Positions 9,001-14,004 of a stretch of DNA of 37,069 nt are shown here, piece by piece. Below the pieces are notes generated by a model. That model did no database searches. It saw only the letters and a program-made list of their open reading frames with translations, and was not told the DNA's origin. Where the stretch lies: assembly GCA_034432855.1 (NCBI GenBank), contig DAOUBA010000236.1:1-37069 (forward strand). Reading direction: 5' to 3'. Within the stretch, counting starts at the first letter, position 1. Each line of letters starts with the position of its first letter. The DNA is from DAOUBA01 sp034432855 (GTDB lineage: Bacteria > Chloroflexota > Anaerolineae > B4-G1). Made by a program: the position numbers and the translations under genes.

Positions 9001-10730
9001 CGACCATCCCGTTGACGGTAACCGTGCGGGACACCGACGGAATGGCACAGCCGGGCCTGCCGGTCTATGCCTTCGACGGCGCGACGTACACCGGCTACAA
9101 CAAGACGACGAACGGGAGTGGGCAGGCGGTGTTCACGCTGCCGATGGGTGACTACCGCTTCCGGTCGGACAAGAATGGGACGCAGTTCTGGAGTGGGACG
9201 GCGAATCACTGCACCGTCCCCGGCTGCACCTCCGCTGCGGTCACGACGACCATCCCCGTCGTCGTCTCGGTCGTGGACGGCAGCAGCAGCCCCGAGCCGA
9301 ACCTGCCGGTCTACGCCTTCGATGGTAGCACCTATACCGGCTACAACGGCACCACCAACATTTCCGGCCAGGTCACGCTCACTTTGCCCATCGGCGCTTA
9401 TCGTTTCCGGGCGGACAAGGGCGGCGTGCAGTACTGGAGCGGGACGGAGAATCACTGCACGGTGCCGGGCTGCACCGCGGCCACGGTCACCGTGGGCGGT
9501 CAGGCGCAGGTGCCGTCGGGTGGGATGGCCTCCATCATCCTGCCGAACCTCTCGCTCGTGCTGCTGGCCCCGCTGGCCGTGGCCTCGCTGGGGCGGGGGA
9601 AGAAGCAACGGCGACTGGCCTGGCCTGTTGCGGGTGTGCTGCTGGCGGTGGCGCTGGCGGGCTTTGGCGCGGCGCTGACCGTATCGCCTGCCGAGGCGCT
9701 TGCCCTGAGCCCTGCCGAAGGGCTTGCCCTGAGCGCCGCCGAAGGGCTGGCCGCACAGCCTGTGAGCGCGTCTATGCCGGCTTCATCGCCGGTACTCGAC
9801 TTCCAACAACGAGCAACCAGCAACCAGCCACGAGCGGCGAGCAGCCAGCCTTCCAGCACCATCACCGTCACCCGCATCATCACCACCGCCTACGACCCGC
9901 TCAACCGCCTGACAGGGGCCACGTACTCTACCGGCGAATCCTTCAGATATGCTTACGACGCTGTGGGCAACCGCATCGCGACCACCGCCACCACGCCCCT
10001 GAGCGGCACGCTCGTCACCACCTACACGTTTGACGCCGCGAGCCGCCTCGCTGCCCGCTCTGTGAGCGACGGGCGGGCCTACACCTACACCTGGTCGGCG
10101 CGCGGGCAACTGCTGGCGGAGTGGACGCAGGGCTATCCTGTGCGCACCTTCACCTACGATGGCGTAGGCCGCCTGGTAGAAGCCACCGTCTTCACCCTGA
10201 CCACCCGTTTCACCTACAACGGCCTGGGCGACCGGGTGACCGTCGAGGTGGTGGGGCAAGGTGTGACCATGTACACTCTCGACCTGGCTACCGGAGGCCG
10301 CATCCTGGCGGAAGAGACTCTCACCGGCACGACGGTGTACCTATATGGCCTCAACTGCCTGGGGCAGTACGACCCAATTGACGACGAATGGCTGTACTAT
10401 CTGCCCGACGCCGAAGGGCTGGTGCGCCAGGGCGCGAACGCTGATGGTGACGTGACCGGCGCCTGGCTGTTCGACCCCGGCGGCGTGGTGCTGGAGGGAC
10501 CGGAAGGGCCGGTGAGCCACCTGGTATGCAGCGGGGTGTACGATTGGAGCACCGGGCTGATATACAAGGGTGGGCGCTACTTCGACCCGTTGCTGGGCAT
10601 CTGGCTGACGCTGATGCCCCTGGTCGTGGTCCAGGCGTGGCGCGGACGCAAGGGCAAGCGGTGGGGGTGGCCGTGGATTGCGCTGGTGGTGCTGTGCCTT
10701 GTGGGGGTGGGCGGGGCGCTGACAAGATAG
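1..10730 (+). CDS. Giant RHS/YD-repeat cell-surface protein (5' partial)
   Basis: The frame is open from base 3 with no stop, so the true start lies before the window; about 3575 residues are visible. Order by nucleotide: Gly-rich motif (GGRIAIY, to 180); two Big_1-type Ig domains (about 237-845); DUF11 (855-1215); alternating NEW3-like and carboxypeptidase-regulatory-like domains (1230-2450); Gly-rich linker (about 2842-2925); more Ig-like sequence (to 3740); DUF6531 (about 3795-4035, N-T-R-T-G-N-Y); YD repeats (4200-7500) with Y-G-Y-D-x-x-G-R units; eight 82-residue repeats (7527-9500); a membrane segment (about 9530-9690); resumed YD/RHS core (9880-10600, GRYFDPLLGIW); C-terminal membrane helix. 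RHS proteins form secreted or surface shells that often enclose a C-terminal toxin. Here the core is followed only by a basic stretch and a helix, so no toxin domain is visible. A structural or adhesive surface role is inferred. Confidence 0.93.
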   Translation, partial: VWIEAATLAGDGFITANGGDGGWSTEAPNRGGGGGGGRIAIYAITRTHNITVEAYGGSGYEDGGDGSVYLDEVDPVTSTIVAVPNGGLTADGSDTSAITVTLLTTNGYPVPDKGTSLEVTAGMGALINGLHVGQGGQTVIGTSSVSGTITATLVSTKTGNVILRAWAEEVMLLNPVTVTFVSGPPDAGKSLVWPEPAAVAADGVTTTTIHVCAYDANDNPAPGATVTLTHTGGGGTVATDPAQPTGLDGCTWGTLQSSEVGVITVTATANTIVLSQTAQVTFIGADLVATKGGPGVALAGTSITFTLAVANVGGVAATGVVVTDTLPEGMTFVTHTASFPFTQTGRVLVWQVGGLAKDAQASFALVAQVAPTVTHQAQLTNQVAASTTSFEANTSNNAAAAVVTVYQPAPHLQVTPAYSELTLRRGTTATLALQVENVGTAPVSDVVALTPAHLAWVSVAPADLPDLWPGQSGYFSATLAPPEDLELGIYRDLATLQVDGVTQDSAAALSIRVVGVTRTLAITVSDVYSRVAGAAVHLVRREGSVLDTEGVTVTIHDEAQAQSDGDGVATLPDLNVGAYDYTITAAGHGAAQGVITVTAGSSVQQAAVELEGLPLLSLEPLYPEIGVRPGETAFAEAVIRNVGLSTATLVVVTPPGTPDWLYVGVTGPADELAAGQALSVTLLASPPATLTVPAIYRQYVEVSADNAPATRFALTVRVSSQETGTLQVQVSDPARAPVAGAQVTLVSKQGTLVVTEGITQTVYEHFEKATDAGGVVAFQGIPAGEYNYYVGAGGFEPFSTDPIVPPGGTVVQTVSLQWLPFSATYSVQETEIADVYSVTVHLTFEADKLQVLPLAVTAPCEGGSVYGVVQVRNPSPFPVTNVQVWGQASGATFQVTNQGATIGAGQVVSFPFTAQVEAYAHGAGWMAAKGDEVAGSWSPVKVDTVCTGGGEGGGGWIWIWPIGGGDGADGNYEGPDPSFPSLGPPPFSNGPTTIQLELNQSAMLERQAFLAQLTLSDPQTELTHLQVCITARDASGELQPTHFTITPTVPTALPDMTPGGAAVQQQWVIVPAYLGIAAPMTYTLRGALTFQVAGITYTVESLPVVILVQPQPEVHLQYFVPQYVRAGEPVLLGVRAANHGAGLARNLRIASAYPRVVSQQGEPVDFEMLGTFENGELHSGDLLLDFGDVAAGSVVTGGWMLRFSYHGQLKDLQVRCEHLDYQGMALSNLLYCDGGVNVFRNDLQYLNANECPDATACDKQGCVGGPINTRTGNYNYAVIDLSLPTVGQSLVLERSYNSANVLSDTDSLSPGWTHAYAMRLEFPDLSGQAFFTATTGDAVLDRSTITYRPYVMVRLPGGSRLRLANNGNGTYTPYPGSQTRLVAQEVGGVVTYTLTAADETARFFDAEGRLRLIRDRHGNETQLSYDGNGRLTQVTDPAGLRWLEFDYDGQERLSAVHDSAGRSVQYGYDAAGDLVMMTDTAGLAWTYTYTGTHLLYDVRDPLGQTIERTDYASATLSTGETVWRVVYQENGGVVLALAYDEFATTVDVAGQEQVQQYDFFGTLVGEVDAAGNAQANGYNWDFRRDITTDALGRTTRMEWSGCCGQLSAITDTLGHATRLEYDGSNNLTEVTDAAGHTSHYVYDGDNNLVAQTDAAGNTVRHGYDGYGHVVSTTDALSHTTWYGYDQFGQRVALTDTLGHVTTYGYDAAGRLITTSTGVQLNAPALATSVNQYDAGDNLVRVTRAYTTAGGQNYLGMYNLVTAYGYDEAGRRVAVTDTLGSVSHSEYDAAGRLVRSLQNVLPGYPQNYQDTYNLVTEYGYDEAGHQVLVTDTLGNVSYTEYDAVGRVARTWQNYLPGQPQNYQGVYNLVTAYGYDAVGNRVLVTDTLGHVTYTEYDELNRVSRAWQNYLPGQPQNYQDTYNLVTGYGYDAVGNQIQTTNPQSQITRYEYDALNRPITITSNYVDGVFDPAYPDEDIVRVTAYDAAGRVFQVTDHASRITFYEYDALGRQTAVVQNYEDGVYETSEPDRDLRSETVYDDLGQVAARVQLSATQRISTTFAYDPVGRLITTTNALSGTAVTHYDVLGRRTETVDAEGQRTRYEYDATGRLITTTNALSGTFVTRYDALGRRVAETNPLGRTTVYTYDVARRLIAQADPLGAVTHYGYDVLGHRTVVTDADGVALYSVYDTLGRLVETRDALGDSTSYAYDALGNRTMMTDANGVATRYGYDHVGRLITVTENYSATGPFNFQTNVRTVYGYDASGNLVGVTDALTHTTVYTYDLAGRQVAGADPLGNVTRYQYDGLGRRVGEVYPDENGPITITNAYNVLGWPTRIDYPAVLALSGVEGEGVPGFSVEIGYDALGHREVVSDATGATTFDYDALYRPLGIAAPTGEAEYVYDGAGQRANLVYPTGEVVTYTHDAAGRLVRVQDWVGGVTVYTYTAAGRLSAMQLPNSVVTQYEYDAAGRLVQIEHTRAGALLARYEYTLDGVGNRVRAVETLVQPQEAAGPGEVRVTVQDTAGAPEIGLPVYAFSGTLYTGYNGTTNTSGQVTLTLPAGSYRFRADKNGTQFWSGTANHCSVPGCTGAVVTTTIPLTVTVRDTDGMAQVGLPVYAFDGATYSGYNRTTNGDGQALFTLPQGDYRFRSDKNGTQFWSGVANHCTVPSCTSAVVTTTIPLTVTVRDTDGMAQAGLPVYAFDGTTYSGYNKTTNGSGQAVFTLPMGNYRFRSDKNGTQFWSGTANHCTVPGCTTAAVTTTIPLVVTVADSLERPEAGLPVYAFDGSTYTGYNGITNASGQVTLTLPIGSYRFRTDKNGTQFWSGTGNHCTVPGCTSAAIQTAAPDVVVTVRDTEGVAQVGLPVYAFDGTTYTGYNGTSNVAGQALFTLPAGGYRFRSDKNGTQFWSGTANHCTVPGCATATVTTTIPLVVLVHDSDGNPEAGLAVYAFDGITYTGYNGTTSAAGQVTLTLPMGNYRFRSDKNGTQFWSGTANHCTIPGCVTTTVTTTIPLTVTVRDTDGMAQPGLPVYAFDGATYTGYNKTTNGSGQAVFTLPMGDYRFRSDKNGTQFWSGTANHCTVPGCTSAAVTTTIPVVVSVVDGSSSPEPNLPVYAFDGSTYTGYNGTTNISGQVTLTLPIGAYRFRADKGGVQYWSGTENHCTVPGCTAATVTVGGQAQVPSGGMASIILPNLSLVLLAPLAVASLGRGKKQRRLAWPVAGVLLAVALAGFGAALTVSPAEALALSPAEGLALSAAEGLAAQPVSASMPASSPVLDFQQRATSNQPRAASSQPSSTITVTRIITTAYDPLNRLTGATYSTGESFRYAYDAVGNRIATTATTPLSGTLVTTYTFDAASRLAARSVSDGRAYTYTWSARGQLLAEWTQGYPVRTFTYDGVGRLVEATVFTLTTRFTYNGLGDRVTVEVVGQGVTMYTLDLATGGRILAEETLTGTTVYLYGLNCLGQYDPIDDEWLYYLPDAEGLVRQGANADGDVTGAWLFDPGGVVLEGPEGPVSHLVCSGVYDWSTGLIYKGGRYFDPLLGIWLTLMPLVVVQAWRGRKGKRWGWPWIALVVLCLVGVGGALTR
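5253..5788 (+). repeat. 162-bp tandem repeats inside the YD region
   Basis: Three full 54-codon units start at 5253, 5415 and 5577, with a partial fourth from 5739. Each begins QNY, contains YNLVT-YGYD and VTDTLG, and ends with PG-P. This looks like recent in-frame amplification of two YD units plus a linker. Confidence 0.85.
7015..7040 (+). repeat. Dispersed palindrome-like repeat inserted in frame
   Basis: The segment reads CCCTGAGCGGAGTCGAAGGG after TGCTTG. Its arms CCCT/AGGG are complementary and the sequence resembles the widespread 'CCTTCGACTCCGCTCAGG' repeat of many environmental bacterial genomes (from memory, not searched). It is translated as LALSGVEG inside the RHS barrel and breaks the YD register. 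Confidence 0.6.
7527..9500 (+). repeat. Eight tandem about 246-bp repeats (82 residues each)
   Basis: Each unit has VTVxDxxG, GLPVYAFDG, TYTGYNGTTN, GQVTLTLPxGxYRFR, DKNGTQFWSG and ends NHCTVPGC. The fold is most like a carboxypeptidase-regulatory-like beta-sandwich. Two cysteines are conserved in all eight units (NHC and the C four residues later), so an intradomain disulfide or metal site is plausible. The block sits between two parts of one YD barrel. Confidence 0.9.
9684..9750 (+). repeat. Tandem 24-bp repeat of the dispersed-element type, in frame
   Basis: Two 24-bp units (9698-9721 and 9722-9745) of GCTTGCCCTGAGC plus CCTGCCGAAGG or a close variant follow a partial unit. They are read as an 8-residue period (SPAEGLAL). 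Same family as the copy at 7015-7040. It directly follows the first membrane segment. Confidence 0.65.
9803..9850 (+). repeat. Low-complexity CAACCAGCAACCAGC stretch, in frame
   Basis: Short direct repeats of GAGCAACCAG/CAACCAGC translate to a Gln/Ser/Ala-rich linker (ATSNQPRAAS) between the membrane segment and the resumed RHS core. Base composition is unlike the flanking YD code. Confidence 0.5.
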
Positions 10731-10813
10731 ACGCCGGCAGCGTGCTGATCGTGCACGAGATACTGAAGCAATTGAGAGGTTAGGTCAAGCAGCACGAAGG
10801 GAGCGTGATGTGT

Positions 10814-10831
10814 CTCGCAAGCGAGGTTTTT
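10814..10831 (+). terminator. Weak intrinsic-terminator candidate for the RHS gene
   Basis: CTCG-CAAG-CGAG stem-loop followed by G and TTTTT. The stem is only 4 bp plus wobble pairs, so its strength is doubtful. It lies about 85 bases past the RHS stop. Confidence 0.35.
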
Positions 10832-10843
10832 CGCCGGGGATGT

Positions 10844-10875
10844 CGCATTTCGTCTAGATAACCAGGCGAAATGCG
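10844..10875. repeat. Inverted repeat, 9-bp arms
   Basis: CGCATTTCG at 10844-10852 and CGAAATGCG at 10867-10875 are perfect complements with a 14-base loop. No U-tract follows. Confidence 0.6.
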
Positions 10876-10895
10876 GTCTGGGTTGGCGCTCGACG

Positions 10896-10925
10896 TGCAA
10901 TCTCGCGTGCAGACACGAGATTGCA
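10896..10925. repeat. Inverted repeat, 10-bp perfect arms
   Basis: TGCAATCTCG at 10896-10905 pairs with CGAGATTGCA at 10916-10925 across a 10-base loop. It sits 20 bases after the preceding hairpin. Confidence 0.65.
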
Positions 10926-10991
10926 GCATGAGGCTGCTCTCCCGCTGTCCACGACCGCAACACGGACGCTCGCAGCGGGGCAAGTGCCCTC

Positions 10992-11045
10992 GGTGCCCCC
11001 ATATATGCCGATTCCGTGACGCCGACCGCCATATATGGGGGTATC
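10992..11045. repeat. Large inverted repeat with 12-bp perfect core
   Basis: CCCCCATATATG (10996-11007) and CATATATGGGGG (11030-11041) match perfectly. Four further pairs outside, two of them G-U, give a 16-bp stem with a 22-base loop. The AT core flanked by C/G tracts is unlike a normal terminator. Possible roles are an origin, nick or recombination site, or a structured RNA; I cannot choose. Confidence 0.65.
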
Positions 11046-11328
11046 CAGCCCGTGAAGAAGCCGGACGGCCAGGCGCTCCATCCGCCCCGGCTGCGGCGAA
11101 AATGGCCCGTTCCGAGAATGCCGACATCTTCTATTACTATCCTCTGTCCCAATTCCATTCCGCATCTGATGATTGCCCTTCCCTTCACTCTTCTGCTTCC
11201 GGTCTCTGTGCCCGTGTCTACTCGGTGCTCTGCCTTTCTTTGTCTGACTCATCCTTGTTCCCATTACTGCACATTCCATACACCCGGTTCTCGTTCATTG
11301 TCCGCTTTCTCTTTTCACCGCTTTCCAT

Positions 11329-12576
11329 TCACCAATCCGTACCTCTACCTCCATACCGGTGATAGATCGATTGGGTACTGGGTACTGAGAACCGTCTGCC
11401 TGGCTCGCAGCGATCGAATGAAGGGAGACGAAGAGGACGAGTCGGTGGAGTGTCCAGGTCCTCCAGAGGACACTTGTTGAAAGTGCGGATGAAGCGCACT
11501 TCGACCGGGTAGCCGGTCACTTCCTGCACCACGTTCGGAATGCAGGCGTCGAACGGTGGGTGGCGCAGCCAGGCGATGTCGTCAGCCTGGTAGACGGCGA
11601 CATAGAAACGGCGGCCGAGGAGCGCGAAGGGCCGGGGCGCCCACCGGCCACGCTTGCGCCAGCGCGGATGCACCTGCGGCATCACCTCCTCCCGCCACTG
11701 CTCGCGGAGGGCGCCCAGCAGCGCCCGCTCCTGCGGTGTCATGCGCGGGCGCGCCAGGAGCAAGTAGCCGGTGTCCATCATCGCCTGTGCGGCAACCTCC
11801 TTGCCGATCAAGCCACAGTCCCAGGGTAGCCCCTTGACGATGCAGTCTGGGCGGCGGTAGTGATCCACGACCCGCAGTCCGAAGGTCGCGAGCAGGCGTG
11901 AGCGGCTCAACGCCAGGAGACGCTTCAGGGCAGCGACGTCGTATGTGGCCCACCACTCCGCCAGCAGCGCCGTCTGCTCGGCCGGTGGCGGGATGGCTGT
12001 GGCAACGTCCTGCATCCCCAGGAAGACGGCGGCCAGGAAGGGCAGGAACAGGCTCGGCAGGAGGTTGTTCCAGAAATGGCGATAGCGGCTCTGGACGCTG
12101 AATGCTGACAACAGCACCGACAGACCGCTGCCGGTGCGCTGGCTCTGTCGGACAGCAGCCTCCACCAGGGCACCCACCTCGGCTTCGCGTTCGTCGAAGA
12201 CGATCAGCCGGGACAGGCGGGCCAGATGTGCGCCCAGGTGATCCAGGAGTGCGGGGACGTGACCGGGCAATAAGGCCAGGACGTGGTGGAGGTGCGGGTC
12301 GCCGGAGGTGCGGTAGAGCGTGCTGAAGCCGGCCAGGGGCGCGTTGGGTTCGGCCGACGGGAGGATCACGTCCACGACTGCGTGGCCGGGGCGCAGGGCA
12401 TCCAGGCAGTAACTTGGGAAGATGGGGTCGCTGTCGAGGAAAGGTGCGTCGGAGACGTAGAGCGAGGGCTGCGCCGCCGAGGGCCGGCGGGGGGTCTCGG
12501 CCAACCCCAGCCGACGCAGTAAGCTTTCCAGCGGCGGATAGATGAGCGCGTCCAGCCAGTCCAGGATGCTGTCCAT
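11329..12576 (-). CDS. Unknown protein, last gene of the replicon operon
   Basis: 415 residues; I do not recognise the family. The ATG at 12576 follows GGGGGAG/AGGAG and lies 15 bases after the stop of the replication-relaxation gene, so it is surely cotranscribed. The N-terminus is amphipathic and mentions no signal peptide. A hydrophobic stretch near residues 178-192 (LLPSLFLPFLAAVFLG) could be a single membrane-associated helix. The middle is Leu/Ala/Arg-rich helical; the C-terminal third has aromatic-rich strands (RRFYVAVYQADDIAWL). No Walker, HUH, zinc or HNH motif is visible. The last about 20 codons run into the pyrimidine-biased intergenic region, so the C-terminus may be less constrained. 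Context suggests a DNA-transfer or maintenance accessory protein. Confidence 0.75.
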   Translation of the reverse strand: MDSILDWLDALIYPPLESLLRRLGLAETPRRPSAAQPSLYVSDAPFLDSDPIFPSYCLDALRPGHAVVDVILPSAEPNAPLAGFSTLYRTSGDPHLHHVLALLPGHVPALLDHLGAHLARLSRLIVFDEREAEVGALVEAAVRQSQRTGSGLSVLLSAFSVQSRYRHFWNNLLPSLFLPFLAAVFLGMQDVATAIPPPAEQTALLAEWWATYDVAALKRLLALSRSRLLATFGLRVVDHYRRPDCIVKGLPWDCGLIGKEVAAQAMMDTGYLLLARPRMTPQERALLGALREQWREEVMPQVHPRWRKRGRWAPRPFALLGRRFYVAVYQADDIAWLRHPPFDACIPNVVQEVTGYPVEVRFIRTFNKCPLEDLDTPPTRPLRLPSFDRCEPGRRFSVPSTQSIYHRYGGRGTDW

Positions 12577-12591
12577 CTCCTGCTCCCCCGG

Positions 12592-13947
12592 TCAATCCCT
12601 ACGGGACGCCCAGTAGGCTCGTCTCTCGCGCTCTCGTCTGCGGCGCTCCATTTTCTCCCACTCCTGCTCGTAGGCCTTGTGCAGGTCGCCCTTCCACTTG
12701 CCGTCCTCCGACCACACTTCCCACGTCTGCTGCATCCCTTTTTGCAGCAGTTCCGCCGCCGTGCCCTCGCCCTCCAGTGTTCTCAGGTGATCCAGGTCGG
12801 TGAACGAGACGGTGTACACCCACGGCCCGGGTTCCCGGATCAGCGCGTTCAGGGCACGCCGGTGTTGCGGGAGCGCCTGCCGGGCGACCTGCCGCGAGGT
12901 GAAGACGACGTAGAGCGACAGGAACACGTGCTGGCCGAGCGCGCGGTCGGCGATGGCATAGCGCCGGTATTTGTCCTCGATATGGCGGCGCTCGGTGCGG
13001 GCCTCCACCTCGATGCACACCAGCCAATCGGAGTGGCCGGGGCGCTGGAAGCGGGCGTGAAAGTCGGGGATGAACTGCGCCATCTCCGGCTGCAAGGCGG
13101 CAGCCCACTCCTCCGGCGCTTGGCCCGGCCGCGCCTGGGCTTCGTAGGTGGCCCGGAGCGTCCAGGGCAGAGTAGGCTCGTCTTTCGAGCGCGGCGGTCT
13201 GGGCAGCGCCTTCAAGCGGGCCTCCAACTCGGGCAGGACGACGCGCTGCAGTTGCTCCCGTTCCGCGCTCAACCGGGCGATCTGCTCGCCCAGTCCAGCC
13301 GAGGCGCGCGAAGGCCCTTCGCGCTCGCTGCACGTTTGCAGTTTGTACTCGAGATCTCCGATGTCACGTTCCAACATTCGCAGGCGGAGTTTCGCCAGAT
13401 CTATTTCTCCCTGCGTGCTCTTGCGCTGGAGTTCCGTCTGACGCCACGCGCGCCAGGCGGCCAGCTCGTCCAGGTATGTGCGCGCCGGTTCGAGGAGCGC
13501 ATAGTTGCGGGGGTAGGAGACGGGAGTCTGCACCTGCCAGGCGGGGGTGAGCAACCACCAATCCACGGCCAATTCGGCCAACGCCAGGTCGTGCGTCTCC
13601 TGCGTGCGGCTGGCGGGCTGGACGTAGGTCACCGGCTGCGGGCGTTCCAGGGCGTGGGTCAGAACGCGCGCGCCCAGAGCGGAGAGGTAGTAGACCGCCG
13701 GTCTGCTGCCGCCGCCCTCTCTTCCTGCAGCGGCGTGCTTGCCCAGGCAGCCCAGTTCGACCAACTGCTCCAGGTGACGAAAGGCGGTCGTGCGGTCTTC
13801 GGGGGGATGTACCTGCCAGAAGACGTCCACCGTCCAGCGTTTGAGGCGTTCGAAGAAGGTGAGGTCGTCCAAGAGACACGGGTGAGACCGCAGGTAAGTC
13901 AGGGCTTCCTGGATGGTTTTGTGGCTGGTGCGTCCGCGGCCGGTCAT
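12592..13947 (-). CDS. Replication-relaxation family protein
   Basis: 451 residues. The N-terminal 100 residues look like a winged helix (LEQLVELGCLGK ... VYYLSALGARVL), followed by the family's THDLALAELAVD motif. A Glu/Arg-rich coiled coil spans about residues 170-250. The C-terminal half has PDFHARF and VCIEVEARTE, like the nuclease-like core seen in replication-relaxation proteins (PF13814 type), then a very basic tail. This family is found on actinobacterial and Chloroflexota conjugative elements and plasmids; its biochemistry is poorly known. ATG at 13947 has GGAGG 6 bases upstream. It lies 57 bases downstream of the initiator-like gene. The coiled coil makes it longer than many relatives. 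The assignment rests on remembered motif pattern, not a search. Confidence 0.7.
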   Translation of the reverse strand: MTGRGRTSHKTIQEALTYLRSHPCLLDDLTFFERLKRWTVDVFWQVHPPEDRTTAFRHLEQLVELGCLGKHAAAGREGGGSRPAVYYLSALGARVLTHALERPQPVTYVQPASRTQETHDLALAELAVDWWLLTPAWQVQTPVSYPRNYALLEPARTYLDELAAWRAWRQTELQRKSTQGEIDLAKLRLRMLERDIGDLEYKLQTCSEREGPSRASAGLGEQIARLSAEREQLQRVVLPELEARLKALPRPPRSKDEPTLPWTLRATYEAQARPGQAPEEWAAALQPEMAQFIPDFHARFQRPGHSDWLVCIEVEARTERRHIEDKYRRYAIADRALGQHVFLSLYVVFTSRQVARQALPQHRRALNALIREPGPWVYTVSFTDLDHLRTLEGEGTAAELLQKGMQQTWEVWSEDGKWKGDLHKAYEQEWEKMERRRRERERRAYWASRRD

Positions 13948-14004
13948 CGGCTACCTCCGAGTGGGGTGATAAGGCTTGTATGAGAGATACGTCGCGCTGC
14001 TCCT

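Larger units (their letters stand above)
10731..11328. other. Non-coding convergent intergenic region with a hairpin cluster
   Basis: No convincing gene lies between the RHS stop and the stop of the minus-strand operon. The first 320 bases hold several inverted repeats, listed separately. From about 11130 to 11345 the plus strand is strongly C+T biased with no ORF of gene-like composition. It could hold terminators of both convergent units, or a cis-acting site of the replicon. Confidence 0.6.

Noticed and set aside
7527..9500. CRISPR-like periodicity
   Set aside because: Units are about 246 bp, all coding and without variable spacers.
7083..9608. 841-codon open frame on the minus strand
   Set aside because: It is antisense to the eight RHS repeats; high GC and repetition keep it open. 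Protein is Arg/His/Gly-rich without any motif.
10700..10783. Peptide-like continuation (DAGSVLIVHEILKQLRG) in another frame just after the RHS stop
   Set aside because: Looks protein-like and could hint at a frameshifted tail, but there is no start, no slippery run and no homologue I can recall.
10577..11188. 203-codon minus-strand frame over the hairpin region
   Set aside because: Partly antisense to the RHS 3' end, no ribosome-binding site, no motif, and its core is inverted repeats.
10871..11362. Cys-rich plus-strand frame resembling a transposase zinc finger (CPRCPHIC)
   Set aside because: The Cys residues come from the inverted-repeat sequence and the spacing does not match known transposase fingers; the downstream part is low-complexity pyrimidine-biased.
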